A stretch of DNA of 64,000 nucleotides from Microbacterium thalassium (GTDB taxonomy: Bacteria > Actinomycetota > Actinomycetes > Actinomycetales > Microbacteriaceae): positions 1,302,001 through 1,366,000 of the forward strand of contig NZ_JACHML010000001.1 in assembly GCF_014208045.1 (NCBI RefSeq), given 5' to 3'. The first letter of the stretch is position 1; the number at the start of each line of letters is the position of its first letter. Below are positions 1 to 8,915 of the stretch, piece after piece. The notes beneath the pieces are model-generated. The model saw nothing but the letters and a program-made list of their open reading frames with translations. It was not told where the DNA came from and made no database searches. The position numbers and the translations under genes were made by a program.

Positions 1-616
1 CCTCGCGGCCCGCGCGCTCGATGGAGGCGAGCACGTCGGGGTCCCACCAGATGTGGAAGGTGTCGACGGTGACGCCGACGACCTCGGGCTCGAAGTCCGC
101 CGCGATGTCGAGGGCCTGACCGAGCGTCGAGACGATGCAGCGGTCCGAGGCGTACATCGGATGCAGCGGCTCGATCGCCAGTTGCACGCCCGCCGCCTTC
201 GCGTACGGCGCGAGTTCTCCGATGGCGTCGCGGACGCGCTCGCGCGCGCCGATCAGGTCGCGGGAGCCCTCGGGGAGGCCGCCGGCGACGAGCACCAGCA
301 CCGGGCAGGACCCGGGGGCGCCGGCCGCCGCGAGCGTGGCGGCCTCGTCGATCGCGAGCCTGTTGTCGTCGATCGAGGCTCGGCGCTCGGGGCCCTCGGG
401 CATCGTGAAGAAGCCCGAGCGGCAGTGCGTCGAGAAGCGCAGGCCGGAGTCCGCGAGCATCTTCGCCGCCGTGGACAGGCCGACCTCCTGGACGGGCTCA
501 CGCCACAGGCCGATCGCCTGCACGCCGGCATCCGCGGTGGCGCGCAGCGCTTCGGCGAGGCTCGCGTGCTTGACGGTGCCCTGGTTGATGGACAGGCGCG
601 GGTCGGGGGTGCTCAT
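1..616 (-). CDS. Sugar phosphate isomerase/epimerase (TIM barrel), 3' end cut by window edge
   Basis: About 205 residues of a xylose-isomerase-like TIM-barrel protein are visible; the C-terminus lies beyond the left edge. The segment LAIEPLHPMY followed by VGVTVDTFHIWWDP is typical of the AP-endonuclease-2/IolE-like sugar isomerase family, where Glu, His and Asp bind the metal. The start ATG at 616 overlaps the stop of the DUF993 gene as ATGA, so it is the third gene of a translationally coupled operon (Gfo/Idh, DUF993, isomerase). The substrate is unknown; an oxidised sugar or inositol-like compound fits the neighbours. The family call is firm and the substrate is inference. Confidence 0.85.
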   Translation of the reverse strand, partial: MSTPDPRLSINQGTVKHASLAEALRATADAGVQAIGLWREPVQEVGLSTAAKMLADSGLRFSTHCRSGFFTMPEGPERRASIDDNRLAIDEAATLAAAGAPGSCPVLVLVAGGLPEGSRDLIGARERVRDAIGELAPYAKAAGVQLAIEPLHPMYASDRCIVSTLGQALDIAADFEPEVVGVTVDTFHIWWDPDVLASIERAGRE

Positions 617-1830
617 GAGATGACTCCGGGGACGTCGATGCCGTTGACGCGCAGCATGCCGTGCCAGCGGATCGCCGCCAGCTCGGGCTTCTCGAGCGCG
701 CCGGACGCGTTGGCGAGCTCGACGATGCGCGACAGGTGCGGAAGGCTGCGGGCCGAGTGGAGGCCGCCGACCATCTGGAACGCGCTCTGGTGCCCGTTCA
801 GCCACGACAGGAACGCGACGCCGGTCTTGTAGTAGAACGTCGGCGCGGCGAAGATCTGACGGCTGAGCCCCTCGGTGGGGTCGAGGATCTCGAAGTAGCG
901 GTCGGGGTCGCCGGCGTCGAGTGCCTGGATCGCCGCCGAGGCGACCGGCGTGATCGCGGCGAACGCGCCCAGCAGCGCGTCGGAGTGCTGGCGGGGGCTC
1001 GCGGGGTTCCGCTCGGGCTGACGCGCCTGCGGCACGTCCTGCCCGCCGATGAGCCCGACGTAGTTGAAGTCGTCGCCGGTGAACATGCGCACGCCCTCGG
1101 GAAGGCGCTCGCGCACCGACACCTCGGATGCCGCATCCAGCAGGCTCATCTTCACACCCGCGACCTTGTCGGCGTTCTCTCCGATGACCTCGAGCAGGAC
1201 CTCGGAAGCCGTCTGCCAGTCGTCCGCGCCGAAGTAGCCCGCGAGCACCGGGTCGAAGGCCGTGCCGAGCCAGTGGAGGACGACCGGGACGGTCGCCGAC
1301 TGCAGCACCTCGCGGTAGACGTGCCGGTAGTCGTCGGCGGACTGCCCGACGCGGGCGAGGTGGCGCGAGGCCATGAGCACGGGGCCCGCGCCCTGCTCCT
1401 CGGTGAAGTGCAGCTGCTCCTTGTACGCGTCGATCACCTGGGGGATCGAGATGTGCTCGTCGTCGACGTGGTCGGTGTTGACGCCGACGACGACCGAGCC
1501 GCCCTCTTCGCGGGCGACCTGCGCCGAGCGCGCGATGAGGTCGCGCGTCGCTGCGGCATCCAGTCCCATGTTCCGCTGGGCGGTGTCCATGGCATCGGCG
1601 ACGCCGAGGCCCCACGAGTAGACCGCGCGGCGGAAGTCGAGGGTCGCATCCCAGTCGACCTCGGCGGGCTGCCCGGGGGTGTTGTCGGCGTGGGTCTTCG
1701 GGACCACGTGCGCGGCAGCGTACGCGACGCGGCTGCGCAGCGGGCCGTCGGGCTTGGTGTACCCGGGGGCTTCTGAGAGCGCGACCCGGGTCGTCGCGCC
1801 CTCCGCCGAGAGCAGGGTGAGCTGGCTCAT
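613..1830 (-). CDS. DUF993 family protein (dihydrodipicolinate-synthase-like TIM barrel)
   Basis: A 405-residue protein starting MSQLTLLSAEGATTR. It matches my recollection of DUF993, a family related to the DHDPS/aldolase TIM barrels whose reaction has not been established to my knowledge. Visible segments include VVGVNTDHVDDEHISIP and VPVVLHWLGTAFDP. Its start lies 5 bases after the stop of the Gfo/Idh gene and its stop overlaps the isomerase start, so it is the middle gene of a three-gene operon. It could act as an aldolase or dehydratase on the product of the upstream dehydrogenase. That role is inference from gene order. Confidence 0.8.
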   Translation of the reverse strand: MSQLTLLSAEGATTRVALSEAPGYTKPDGPLRSRVAYAAAHVVPKTHADNTPGQPAEVDWDATLDFRRAVYSWGLGVADAMDTAQRNMGLDAAATRDLIARSAQVAREEGGSVVVGVNTDHVDDEHISIPQVIDAYKEQLHFTEEQGAGPVLMASRHLARVGQSADDYRHVYREVLQSATVPVVLHWLGTAFDPVLAGYFGADDWQTASEVLLEVIGENADKVAGVKMSLLDAASEVSVRERLPEGVRMFTGDDFNYVGLIGGQDVPQARQPERNPASPRQHSDALLGAFAAITPVASAAIQALDAGDPDRYFEILDPTEGLSRQIFAAPTFYYKTGVAFLSWLNGHQSAFQMVGGLHSARSLPHLSRIVELANASGALEKPELAAIRWHGMLRVNGIDVPGVIS

Positions 1831-1835
1831 CGCGT

Positions 1836-3035
1836 TCAGTCCAGCGACAGCGTCGGCAGCTCGACCTTGCGGCCCTCGCGGTCGGACTGCAGGCCGGCCT
1901 CGGCCAGCAGCACGCCGCGGGCGCCCGACAGCAGATCGAACTCGTAGTCGGTGCCCAGCACGTAGGACTCGAGGAACTCCTCCCACTGCTGGCGGAAGCC
2001 GTTCTGGAAGACATCGTTGGTGGGGACCCCGGCCCAGTCGGCGTCGTAGTCGTGGTCGTCGGCGAGGTCGGGGTTCCACACCGGCTTCGGGGTGGCGTTG
2101 CGGTGCTGGATCTTCGCGCCGAACAGGCCCACGACGGCCGAGCCGTGCGTGCCGTCGACGTGGAACTCGACGAGCTCGTCGCGGTTCACGCGTACGGTCC
2201 ACGACGAGTTGATCTGCGCGACGACGCCGCCGTCGAGCTCGAAGATGCCGTAGGCGGCGTCCTCAGCGGTGGCCGTGTAGGGCTCGCCCTTCTCGTCCCA
2301 GCGGGTCGGGATGTGGGTCGCGGCCTGCGCGTACACCGACTTCACGTCGCCGAACAGGTTCTCCATCACGTAGTTCCAGTGCGGGAACATGTCGACGATG
2401 ATGCCGCCGCCGTCCTCGGCGCGGTAGTTCCAGCTGGGCCGCTGGGCGGGCTGCCAGTCGCCCTCGAACACCCAGTAGCCGAACTCGCCGCGCACCGACA
2501 GGATGCGGCCGAAGAAGCCCGAGTCGATGAGGCGCTTGAGCTTCTGCAGGCCCGGCAGGTACAGCTTGTCGTGCACGACGCCGGTCTTGACGCCCGCCGC
2601 CTTCGCGAGCTTGGCGAGCTCGACGGCCTCGTCGACGGTCTCGGCGGTGGGCTTCTCGGTGTAGATGGTCTTGCCGGCGGCGATCGCCTTGCGCAGCGCC
2701 GTGGCGCGGGCCTTGGTCACGAGGAAGTCGGCGTAGATCTCCCAGCGCGGGTCGGCGAGGGCGGCGTCGAGATCGGTGGTGTAGTCGTCGATGCCGTGCT
2801 TGGCGGCGATCTCGGCGAGCTTGGCCTCGCTGCGGCCGACCAGGAGCGGCTTGACGGTGACCTTCGAGCCGTCGGACAGCTCGATGCCGCCCTGGTCGCG
2901 GATGGCGAGGATCGAGCGGACGAGGTGCTGGCGGTACCCCATGCGGCCCGAGACGCCGTTCATGATGATGCCGATCTCGCGCACCTCGGGAGTGGTGTTT
3001 GCGGCCGGGGCCGTGGCCAGGGCGGTGTCGGTCAT
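1836..3035 (-). CDS. Gfo/Idh/MocA family oxidoreductase
   Basis: A 399-residue NAD(P)-dependent oxidoreductase. The N-terminal Rossmann region runs to about residue 150 and carries the family EKP signature in KTIYTEKPTAETVDEA; the C-terminal alpha/beta domain follows, with GGGIIVDMFPHWNY. The ATG at 3035 is chosen because AGAAGGA lies 6-7 bases upstream. It is the first gene of an operon with the DUF993 protein and the TIM-barrel isomerase. A LacI-type palindrome lies about 75 bases upstream, tying it to the carbohydrate regulon. It probably oxidises a sugar or sugar acid; the substrate cannot be read from the sequence. Confidence 0.88.
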   Translation of the reverse strand: MTDTALATAPAANTTPEVREIGIIMNGVSGRMGYRQHLVRSILAIRDQGGIELSDGSKVTVKPLLVGRSEAKLAEIAAKHGIDDYTTDLDAALADPRWEIYADFLVTKARATALRKAIAAGKTIYTEKPTAETVDEAVELAKLAKAAGVKTGVVHDKLYLPGLQKLKRLIDSGFFGRILSVRGEFGYWVFEGDWQPAQRPSWNYRAEDGGGIIVDMFPHWNYVMENLFGDVKSVYAQAATHIPTRWDEKGEPYTATAEDAAYGIFELDGGVVAQINSSWTVRVNRDELVEFHVDGTHGSAVVGLFGAKIQHRNATPKPVWNPDLADDHDYDADWAGVPTNDVFQNGFRQQWEEFLESYVLGTDYEFDLLSGARGVLLAEAGLQSDREGRKVELPTLSLD

Positions 3036-3108
3036 GGGGTCCTTCTCTCTGTGAGGTGTCACCGGACGTCTCCGTCGCGGTGAGCGCATGTCGCGGAAGT
3101 CTGAGCGG

Positions 3109-3153
3109 GTAAGCGCTTTCCAATAGTGTGCCATGGTCGATGCGGGCATGCAA
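3109..3153 (-). promoter_or_regulatory. LacI-type operator with weak promoter for the Gfo/Idh operon
   Basis: The palindrome GTAAGCGCTTTCCA (3109-3122, core AAGCGCTT) lies just downstream of a possible minus-strand promoter: TTGCAT (3148-3153) and CACTAT (3123-3128). The 19-base spacer is long, so the promoter is tentative. The placement suits repression by a LacI-family protein. Confidence 0.6.
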
Positions 3154-3195
3154 GAAGCCATCCCGTCGAGTGGGAACGGCCGGTGCCTGCGGCTG

Positions 3196-4506
3196 TCACG
3201 ATGCGCTCCTCAGGAGGACGCACCCGTGCGCTGCGAGGGCGATGCGCAGCGCGCTGCTGCCGGGCGCCACGCCGCGGGCGGCGTCGCTCTGCACGCGGAC
3301 CGGCTCGACCGGGACCGGGACGCCGCTCCACACGTCGATCACCTCGGACGGCGCCGGGCCGAGACCGAGCGCGCGCGTGTCGAGCACCAGGTCGGTGGGC
3401 TCGTCCGCGAGGCTGAACACCGCCGCCCAGCGTGCGGCATCGGACTCGGCGCCCCAGATGACGAGGTCGCCCTCGCGCAGCAACTCGCGGTTGCCGCGCG
3501 AGGAGCGCAGCACCTCGAGCACATCGCCGTTCGTGAACAGGTCGACCGTGGCGGGTTCGCTCGAGGGCAGGTCGCCGCCGATCATGAGAGGGGAGCGCGC
3601 CATGACCCACAGCGTGACGAGCGACCGCCGCTCGGCGGGGGTGAGCAGGTCGTCGCGTGGCTCGCCGCGTTCGGCGCGGATGCCGATGCGCCCGAGCGGC
3701 AGCATGTCGGCATCCGGCCAGCCCTCGGGACCTGCGACCGGAGCCCAGCGCGCCAGGCGCGCGAAATTCGGCACCACATCCTGCCAGCGGTCCCATACGT
3801 CGTCGCAGACGCGCCACATCGTCGCGTGGCGCCGCAGATGGTCGAGGTGCGCCGCCGACAGGTCGCGGCCCGGCGACAGGCTGAGCGCGATGTCCCGATC
3901 GGCAGCGGCCACCGCGGCCGAGTACGCCTCGATGTCGGCCGCCTGATAGGGCCAGAGCATGTCGTCGGCCTTGATGAAGTCGACGCCCCACTCGGCGTAT
4001 TGCGCGACGCACGAGGCGTAGTACGCCGCCGCGGCAGGATGCCGGTGGTCGAGTCCCGCGTAATGCGGGTTCCACTCGCACACGTTCGTGTCGTCGGCGA
4101 TGTCGGCTGCCGCGGCATCCGTCCCCTCGACGGGCGTGTTCGCGGCGACGGCAACACGCGGGATGCCGCGCATGACGTGGAGGCCGAGCTTCAGCCCCAT
4201 CGCGTGGAGCTGCGCGGCGAGCGGGGCGAACCCGGCGCCGCCGGCGGAGCTCGGGAAGCGACCCGGGTCGGGCTGCAGCCGGCCGAAGCCGTCGATGACG
4301 AGCGTCGCGTCGTCGTTGTAGCCGTGAGCGCGTGCTCCCGGATCGGACCAGTCCGCGTCGATGACGATCGTGTCCCACCCGTGGGGCAGCAGGTGCTCGG
4401 CCATGAACCGCGCGTTCGCGAGCACCTCGGCCTCGGTGACGGTCGTGCCGTAGCAGTCCCAGCTGTTCCACCCCATCGGCGGAGTCGCCGTTCTCTTCAG
4501 CACCAC
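3196..4506 (-). CDS. GH27-type alpha-galactosidase / arabinopyranosidase
   Basis: A 436-residue glycoside hydrolase of the melibiase clan. It opens with PPMGWNSWDCYG, the hallmark N-terminus of GH27. FIKADDM places a candidate nucleophile Asp at about residue 181, and RVCDDVWDRW (about 232-241) fits the acid/base segment; GWPDADML matches the family's NDPDML stretch. There is no signal peptide, so it acts in the cytoplasm on imported oligosaccharides. The start is GTG at 4506, 118 bases after the GH51 stop, and it is the last gene of the transport/hydrolase operon. GH27 also contains beta-L-arabinopyranosidases, so the exact sugar is uncertain. Confidence 0.85.
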   Translation of the reverse strand: MVLKRTATPPMGWNSWDCYGTTVTEAEVLANARFMAEHLLPHGWDTIVIDADWSDPGARAHGYNDDATLVIDGFGRLQPDPGRFPSSAGGAGFAPLAAQLHAMGLKLGLHVMRGIPRVAVAANTPVEGTDAAAADIADDTNVCEWNPHYAGLDHRHPAAAAYYASCVAQYAEWGVDFIKADDMLWPYQAADIEAYSAAVAAADRDIALSLSPGRDLSAAHLDHLRRHATMWRVCDDVWDRWQDVVPNFARLARWAPVAGPEGWPDADMLPLGRIGIRAERGEPRDDLLTPAERRSLVTLWVMARSPLMIGGDLPSSEPATVDLFTNGDVLEVLRSSRGNRELLREGDLVIWGAESDAARWAAVFSLADEPTDLVLDTRALGLGPAPSEVIDVWSGVPVPVEPVRVQSDAARGVAPGSSALRIALAAHGCVLLRSAS

Positions 4507-4624
4507 GCCGCACCCCCCGACCAGGCGCCCGAGACACCGGTCTCGCGCTGAGACCCGGCCCGCGGCGCCGTGGTCTCAGTGCGCGCGACGCGTCTCGCGG
4601 GGAATCGTGGGTCCCGGCGCATCA

Positions 4625-6148
4625 TCAGGCCAGCCGGATCGCGGCCCAGCTCACGGGCGGGAGGGTGGCGACGAGCGCAGCGTCCTTGATGCGCACGTCG
4701 GTCAGGGGGCGGATGCCGACACGGTCGGGCTCCGCGAGGGTGTTCGCCGCGTACCTGTCGTCCTCGTGCAGCACGTGCGACTCGACCACGGTGACGTCGC
4801 GACCGAGCTCTCGCACGAGCGCCGAGAGGTCGATCGAGAGATCCGCGGCATCCGTCGTCGAGCGGTTCACGACGAAGAGCGAGACACCGTCGGCATCCGT
4901 CGTCGCCACCGCGTTGACCTTCGCCACCTCGCCGAAACGCTCGCTCGTGAACGTGCCGGCGTCGACCGGGACGCGCACCGCCGTGTCGCCGGCGAGCCGC
5001 GACGTGATCGAGAACGGGAAGAAGGTCGTCTGCCGCCACGCGGGGCCGCCCGGTTCGGTCATGATCGGCGCGATGACGTTCACGAGTTGGGCGAGCGATG
5101 CCGAGCGCACACGGTCGGCGTGCTGCAGCAGCGTGATGAGCAGGTCGCCGAAGACCACGGCGTCCAGCGCGTGGTACTGATCCTCGAGCAGGCGCGGCGC
5201 GACCGGCCACCCCTTCTCCTCGGGCTTGTCGTTCTGCCCGCCGTCGTCGTCGAAGAGGTACCAGACGTTCCACTCGTCGAACGAGATCATGATCTGCTTG
5301 TCGCTCTTCTTCGTCGCGGCGACGGTGTCGGCGATCGCGACGACCGACTCGATGAACTTCTGCATGTCGACGCCCGAAGCCAGGAACTCCTGGGCGTTCC
5401 CGCCGCGCTCCTGGTAGTACGAGTGGCACGAGATGAAGTCGACGTCGTCGAAGGTGTGCTCCAGCACCGTGCGCTCCCACGAGCCGAACGTGGGCATGCC
5501 GCGGCCCGACGAGCCGCACACCACCAGCTCGACACCGGGGTCCAGCATCCGCATCGCCTTCGCCGTCCGCGAGGCGAGCTTGCCGTAGTCGTCGGCGTTG
5601 CGATGGCCGAGCTGCCACCAGCCGTCCATCTCGTTGCCGAGGCACCACATCGTCACCGCGAACGGATCCGGATGCCCGTTGGCGGCGCGCCGATCGGTCC
5701 ACGCGGTCTGCGCCGACGCGTTGGCGTACTCGAGCAGATCGAGGGCCTCCGCCGTGCCGCGCGTGCCGAGGTTGACCGCCATCATCAGATCGCTGCCGAC
5801 CTCGTCGAGCCACGCCGCGAACTCGTGCAGCCCGACCTCGTTGGTCTCGGTGGAGTGCCATGCGAGGTCCAGGCGTCGCGGGCGCTCGTCGACCGGGCCG
5901 ATGCCGTCCTCCCACCGGTACCCCGAGACGAAGTTGCCGCCGGGGTAGCGGATGGTCGAGACGCCGAGCTCCTTCACGAGGTCGATGACGTCCTGGCGGA
6001 AGCCGTCGGGCCCCGCGGCCGGATGCCCCGGCTCGAAGATGCCGTCGTAGATGTGGCGGCCGAGGTGCTCGACGAACCCGCCGAAGATGCGGCGGTCGAT
6101 GTCGGCGATGACATCGTGCGGGTCGAGGCGGGCGCGGGCTTCGGTCAC
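4625..6148 (-). CDS. Alpha-L-arabinofuranosidase, GH51
   Basis: A 507-residue cytoplasmic GH51 enzyme that removes L-arabinofuranose from arabinan side chains or arabino-oligosaccharides. The acid/base Glu is in MWCLGNEMDGWW (about E173) and the nucleophile Glu in ISFDEWNVWY (about E292). The N-terminal RIFGGFVEHLGRHIYDGI is typical of the family. The length is normal and no signal peptide is seen. The GTG start at 6148 overlaps the GH42 stop as GTGA, so the two are translationally coupled. With GH42 it would dismantle the arabinan and galactan side chains of rhamnogalacturonan I. Confidence 0.95.
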   Translation of the reverse strand: MTEARARLDPHDVIADIDRRIFGGFVEHLGRHIYDGIFEPGHPAAGPDGFRQDVIDLVKELGVSTIRYPGGNFVSGYRWEDGIGPVDERPRRLDLAWHSTETNEVGLHEFAAWLDEVGSDLMMAVNLGTRGTAEALDLLEYANASAQTAWTDRRAANGHPDPFAVTMWCLGNEMDGWWQLGHRNADDYGKLASRTAKAMRMLDPGVELVVCGSSGRGMPTFGSWERTVLEHTFDDVDFISCHSYYQERGGNAQEFLASGVDMQKFIESVVAIADTVAATKKSDKQIMISFDEWNVWYLFDDDGGQNDKPEEKGWPVAPRLLEDQYHALDAVVFGDLLITLLQHADRVRSASLAQLVNVIAPIMTEPGGPAWRQTTFFPFSITSRLAGDTAVRVPVDAGTFTSERFGEVAKVNAVATTDADGVSLFVVNRSTTDAADLSIDLSALVRELGRDVTVVESHVLHEDDRYAANTLAEPDRVGIRPLTDVRIKDAALVATLPPVSWAAIRLA

Positions 6149-8208
6149 CGGGCGGCTCCTTCGTCGGGCAGGGCGGGGGCCGGCCGGCCGACGCCGGCGC
6201 GCAGGGGAGCGAGCGCGAACAGCACGCCCTGGGGCTCCAGGTCGCGCGAGCCCACGGGCTCGCCGGTCTCGGCATCCGTCCCGTCGAGCGTGATGCGCGC
6301 CGGGACATCGCCGTGGTTGATGACCGTCACGAGGTCGCCGCGCCGGGCCGCTTCGACCCCGGCGGGGAGGCCGGCCAGCACGGGCTCCACGCCCGCGGCC
6401 GCGACGACGGCCGCCACGACGGCGGCGATGCCGTCGGCATCCGGCATCGTCGCGATGTACCAGGCCTCGCCGGCGCCGTGGCGGCGGCGGGTGAGCGCGG
6501 GGCGGCCGGCGGTGCGGCCCTGCGCGAACGTGGCGAGAACATCGGCCCCGCGGGCGTCGATGCCTTCGGCCACGAGCGTGCCGACGTGATCGGCGTCACC
6601 CAGGCGGAACGAGACGGTCGCGCGGGCGCCCTCGGCGCGCGCGCCCTGGGCGCCGACGCCGGTGCTGCCGGCGCCCGCTGCCGCGAGCGCCGAGAAGTCC
6701 TCGAAGCGGATGCCGAGCATCCCGCCCAGTTGCGTGGCGAATCCGCCGTCGCGGAACTGATCGTGCTCGTCGACGACGTCGGTGAAGGGGCCCGCGAGCA
6801 GGGTGCCCCCGGACTCGACGAACCGCGTGAGCGCAGCGGCGCCCGCATCGCGGAGCAGGTAGAGCGTCGGCGCGATCGCGAGGCGGTAGCGCTCGTCGAC
6901 CTTCTCGGGCGGGACGATGTCGACCATGATGCCGAGGGCGTGGAGGGCGCCGTACCACTCGAGGCAGATCGCGTGGTAGTCGACCCGGGTCGGGTGGTCG
7001 CGCTCCTCGACGGCCCACCAGTTCTCCCAGTCGAACACGAGCGCCACGGGGGCGTCGTCGCCCGGTGCGGGCAGCTCGGGCAGCGCCGCGAGGCGGTCGC
7101 CGAGAGACGTCACGCTGCGCCAGATCGCCGTATCGGTTCCGGCGTGGGGAAGCATCGCGGAGTGGAACTTCTCGCTGCCCGCGCGGGACTGCCGCCACTG
7201 GAAGAACATGATGCCGTCGGCCCCGCGGCCGATCGCCTGGGCGGTCTCGGCGGCGAGGGCGCCGGAAGCCTTGCCGGCGTTGGCGGGGCGCCAGTTCACG
7301 GCATCCGTCGCCTGCTCCATGAGGATCCACGGGACTCCGCGCTTGAGCGAGCGCACGAGGTCGCGCTGGAACGCGGCGTCCCGGACACGGTGCGGGTCGG
7401 CCGGGTCGGGGTAGCAGTCGTCGGCGATGACGTCCATGAACGGCGCCCAGGCCGCGTAGTCGGCGGGCTTGAACGGACCCATGAAGTTCGTCGTGATGGG
7501 CTGGTCCGCGCCGGCGGCGACGAGGATCTCGCGCTCCATCAGGTAGCACTCCAGCAGCATGTCGCTCGTGAAGCGCCGGAAGTCGAGCATCGACGACGGG
7601 TTGTGGCTGTACGGCGCGAGGCGCGGGGGGAAGACCTCGTCGAAGCTCCCGTACCGCTGGGACCAGAAGCTCGTCCCCCACGCGTCGTTGAGGGCGTCGA
7701 TCGTGGCGTACCTCTTCGCCAGCCAGATCCGGTAGGCGTCGCGGGCCGAGTCGGAGAAGTCCATCCACAGGTGGCATCCGTACTCGTTGCCGACGTGCCA
7801 CATGACGACGGCCGGGTGGGAGGCGTACCGCTCCGCGATGCGACGGACGAGGTCGGCCGCGAGGCGCCGGTACGTCGGCGACGACGGCGCGAAGTGCTGC
7901 CGGCTTCCCGGCCAGTAGGTCGCGCCGCGCTCGTCGGCCGGGAGGACGTCGGGGTACGTCGCGCTCACCCACGGCGGCGGTGACGCGGTCGCCGTCGCCA
8001 GATTGACGCGGATGCCGCCGGCGTGGAGCTTGTCGATGACGGTGTCGAGCCACGCGAAGTCCCACACGTCCTCGGCCGGCTGGATGCGCGACCACGAGAA
8101 GATGCCGAGGCTGACGATGTTCACGCCCGCCTCCTGCATGAGGCGCACGTCGTCGTCCCACACGTCCTCCGACCACTGGTCGGGGTTGTAGTCGGCGCCG
8201 TACAGCAC
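6145..8208 (-). CDS. Beta-galactosidase, GH42
   Basis: A 687-residue GH42 enzyme. It starts MLYGADYNPDQWSEDVW; the acid/base Glu is in VMWHVGNEYGCH (about E142) and the nucleophile Glu in WILMEQATD (about E298). A glutamine-amidotransferase-like trimerisation domain (about 385-590) and a short C-terminal beta domain follow. The GTG start at 8208 is preceded by AGGAGGA at good spacing. There is no signal peptide, so it would act inside the cell on galactan-derived oligosaccharides. It lies between the YesL-type gene and GH51, like YesZ in the Bacillus yes locus. Confidence 0.95.
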   Translation of the reverse strand: MLYGADYNPDQWSEDVWDDDVRLMQEAGVNIVSLGIFSWSRIQPAEDVWDFAWLDTVIDKLHAGGIRVNLATATASPPPWVSATYPDVLPADERGATYWPGSRQHFAPSSPTYRRLAADLVRRIAERYASHPAVVMWHVGNEYGCHLWMDFSDSARDAYRIWLAKRYATIDALNDAWGTSFWSQRYGSFDEVFPPRLAPYSHNPSSMLDFRRFTSDMLLECYLMEREILVAAGADQPITTNFMGPFKPADYAAWAPFMDVIADDCYPDPADPHRVRDAAFQRDLVRSLKRGVPWILMEQATDAVNWRPANAGKASGALAAETAQAIGRGADGIMFFQWRQSRAGSEKFHSAMLPHAGTDTAIWRSVTSLGDRLAALPELPAPGDDAPVALVFDWENWWAVEERDHPTRVDYHAICLEWYGALHALGIMVDIVPPEKVDERYRLAIAPTLYLLRDAGAAALTRFVESGGTLLAGPFTDVVDEHDQFRDGGFATQLGGMLGIRFEDFSALAAAGAGSTGVGAQGARAEGARATVSFRLGDADHVGTLVAEGIDARGADVLATFAQGRTAGRPALTRRRHGAGEAWYIATMPDADGIAAVVAAVVAAAGVEPVLAGLPAGVEAARRGDLVTVINHGDVPARITLDGTDAETGEPVGSRDLEPQGVLFALAPLRAGVGRPAPALPDEGAAR

Positions 8209-8250
8209 AGAGTCCTCCTGGGGATTCGGGGTCGCGGTCGAGGGGCGGTG

Positions 8251-8910
8251 TCAGTGGGCGGCGCGACGGCGCGGTCTGACGGGGATCGCGACGACCGCCA
8301 GCGCGGCGCATCCGATGGCCGGGATGACCAGCGGCAGCAGGGCCCACGTCAGCACGCCGACGAACACGGCGGCGGCGACGAGATACAGCGCGCCGAGCAG
8401 ATCCGCCCCGATGGACGCGGGCAGGGCGCGGACCGCTCCGCGCCAGCCGAGCTCGGGCGACCACAGGCCGGCGAGGCCGAAGATCGCGGCGCCGACCGCG
8501 GCCAGTCCCGCCCAGCCGATCACCTCGATGGCGGCACCCCCGGGGAGGGCGCCGGAGCGGGCGAGGAGGATGTCGAAGGCCAGGATCGCAGCCAGCGCGC
8601 TCGCCCCGAAGCCGACCAGGACGCCGCCCGCGAGGCCCCGCCGGACGTCGAGCCAGAACTCCGACAGCGGCGATCCCTCGGCGATCACGTAGCGGCGCAG
8701 GTGGCGGATGCCGGCGGCGAGCGCGATCGGGAGCGTCACGATCGGCAGGCTCACGAGCGTGATGAGCATGCCCGCCATCAGCACCTCGCCGAACAGCGCG
8801 AGCTTGGCCGCGGCGCCCGGGAAGCGCGCGGGCTCCCGCTCGTCGAGCGTGGGGCCGGAGCCGTCGCGGTCGGCGCGGCGTGCCGCGCGCAGCTGCTTGC
8901 GATCCATCAT
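8251..8910 (-). CDS. YesL-like DUF624 membrane protein
   Basis: A 219-residue protein with a charged N-terminal stretch and four to five hydrophobic segments (beginning LFGEVLMAGMLITLVSLPIV), as in the DUF624/YesL family. These small membrane proteins are encoded next to oligosaccharide ABC importers, but their role is unknown. The start ATG at 8910 is followed directly by a second ATG; it lies 5 bases after the upstream permease stop. It is therefore the fourth gene of the importer operon. Confidence 0.8.
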   Translation of the reverse strand: MMDRKQLRAARRADRDGSGPTLDEREPARFPGAAAKLALFGEVLMAGMLITLVSLPIVTLPIALAAGIRHLRRYVIAEGSPLSEFWLDVRRGLAGGVLVGFGASALAAILAFDILLARSGALPGGAAIEVIGWAGLAAVGAAIFGLAGLWSPELGWRGAVRALPASIGADLLGALYLVAAAVFVGVLTWALLPLVIPAIGCAALAVVAIPVRPRRRAAH

Positions 8911-8915
8911 GACTC

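Noticed and set aside
4548..4579. CTGAGACC/GGTCTCAG inverted repeat between the GH51 and GH27 genes considered as a terminator
   Set aside because: Only eight bases pair around a 16-base gap in GC-rich sequence with no T tract; too weak to list.
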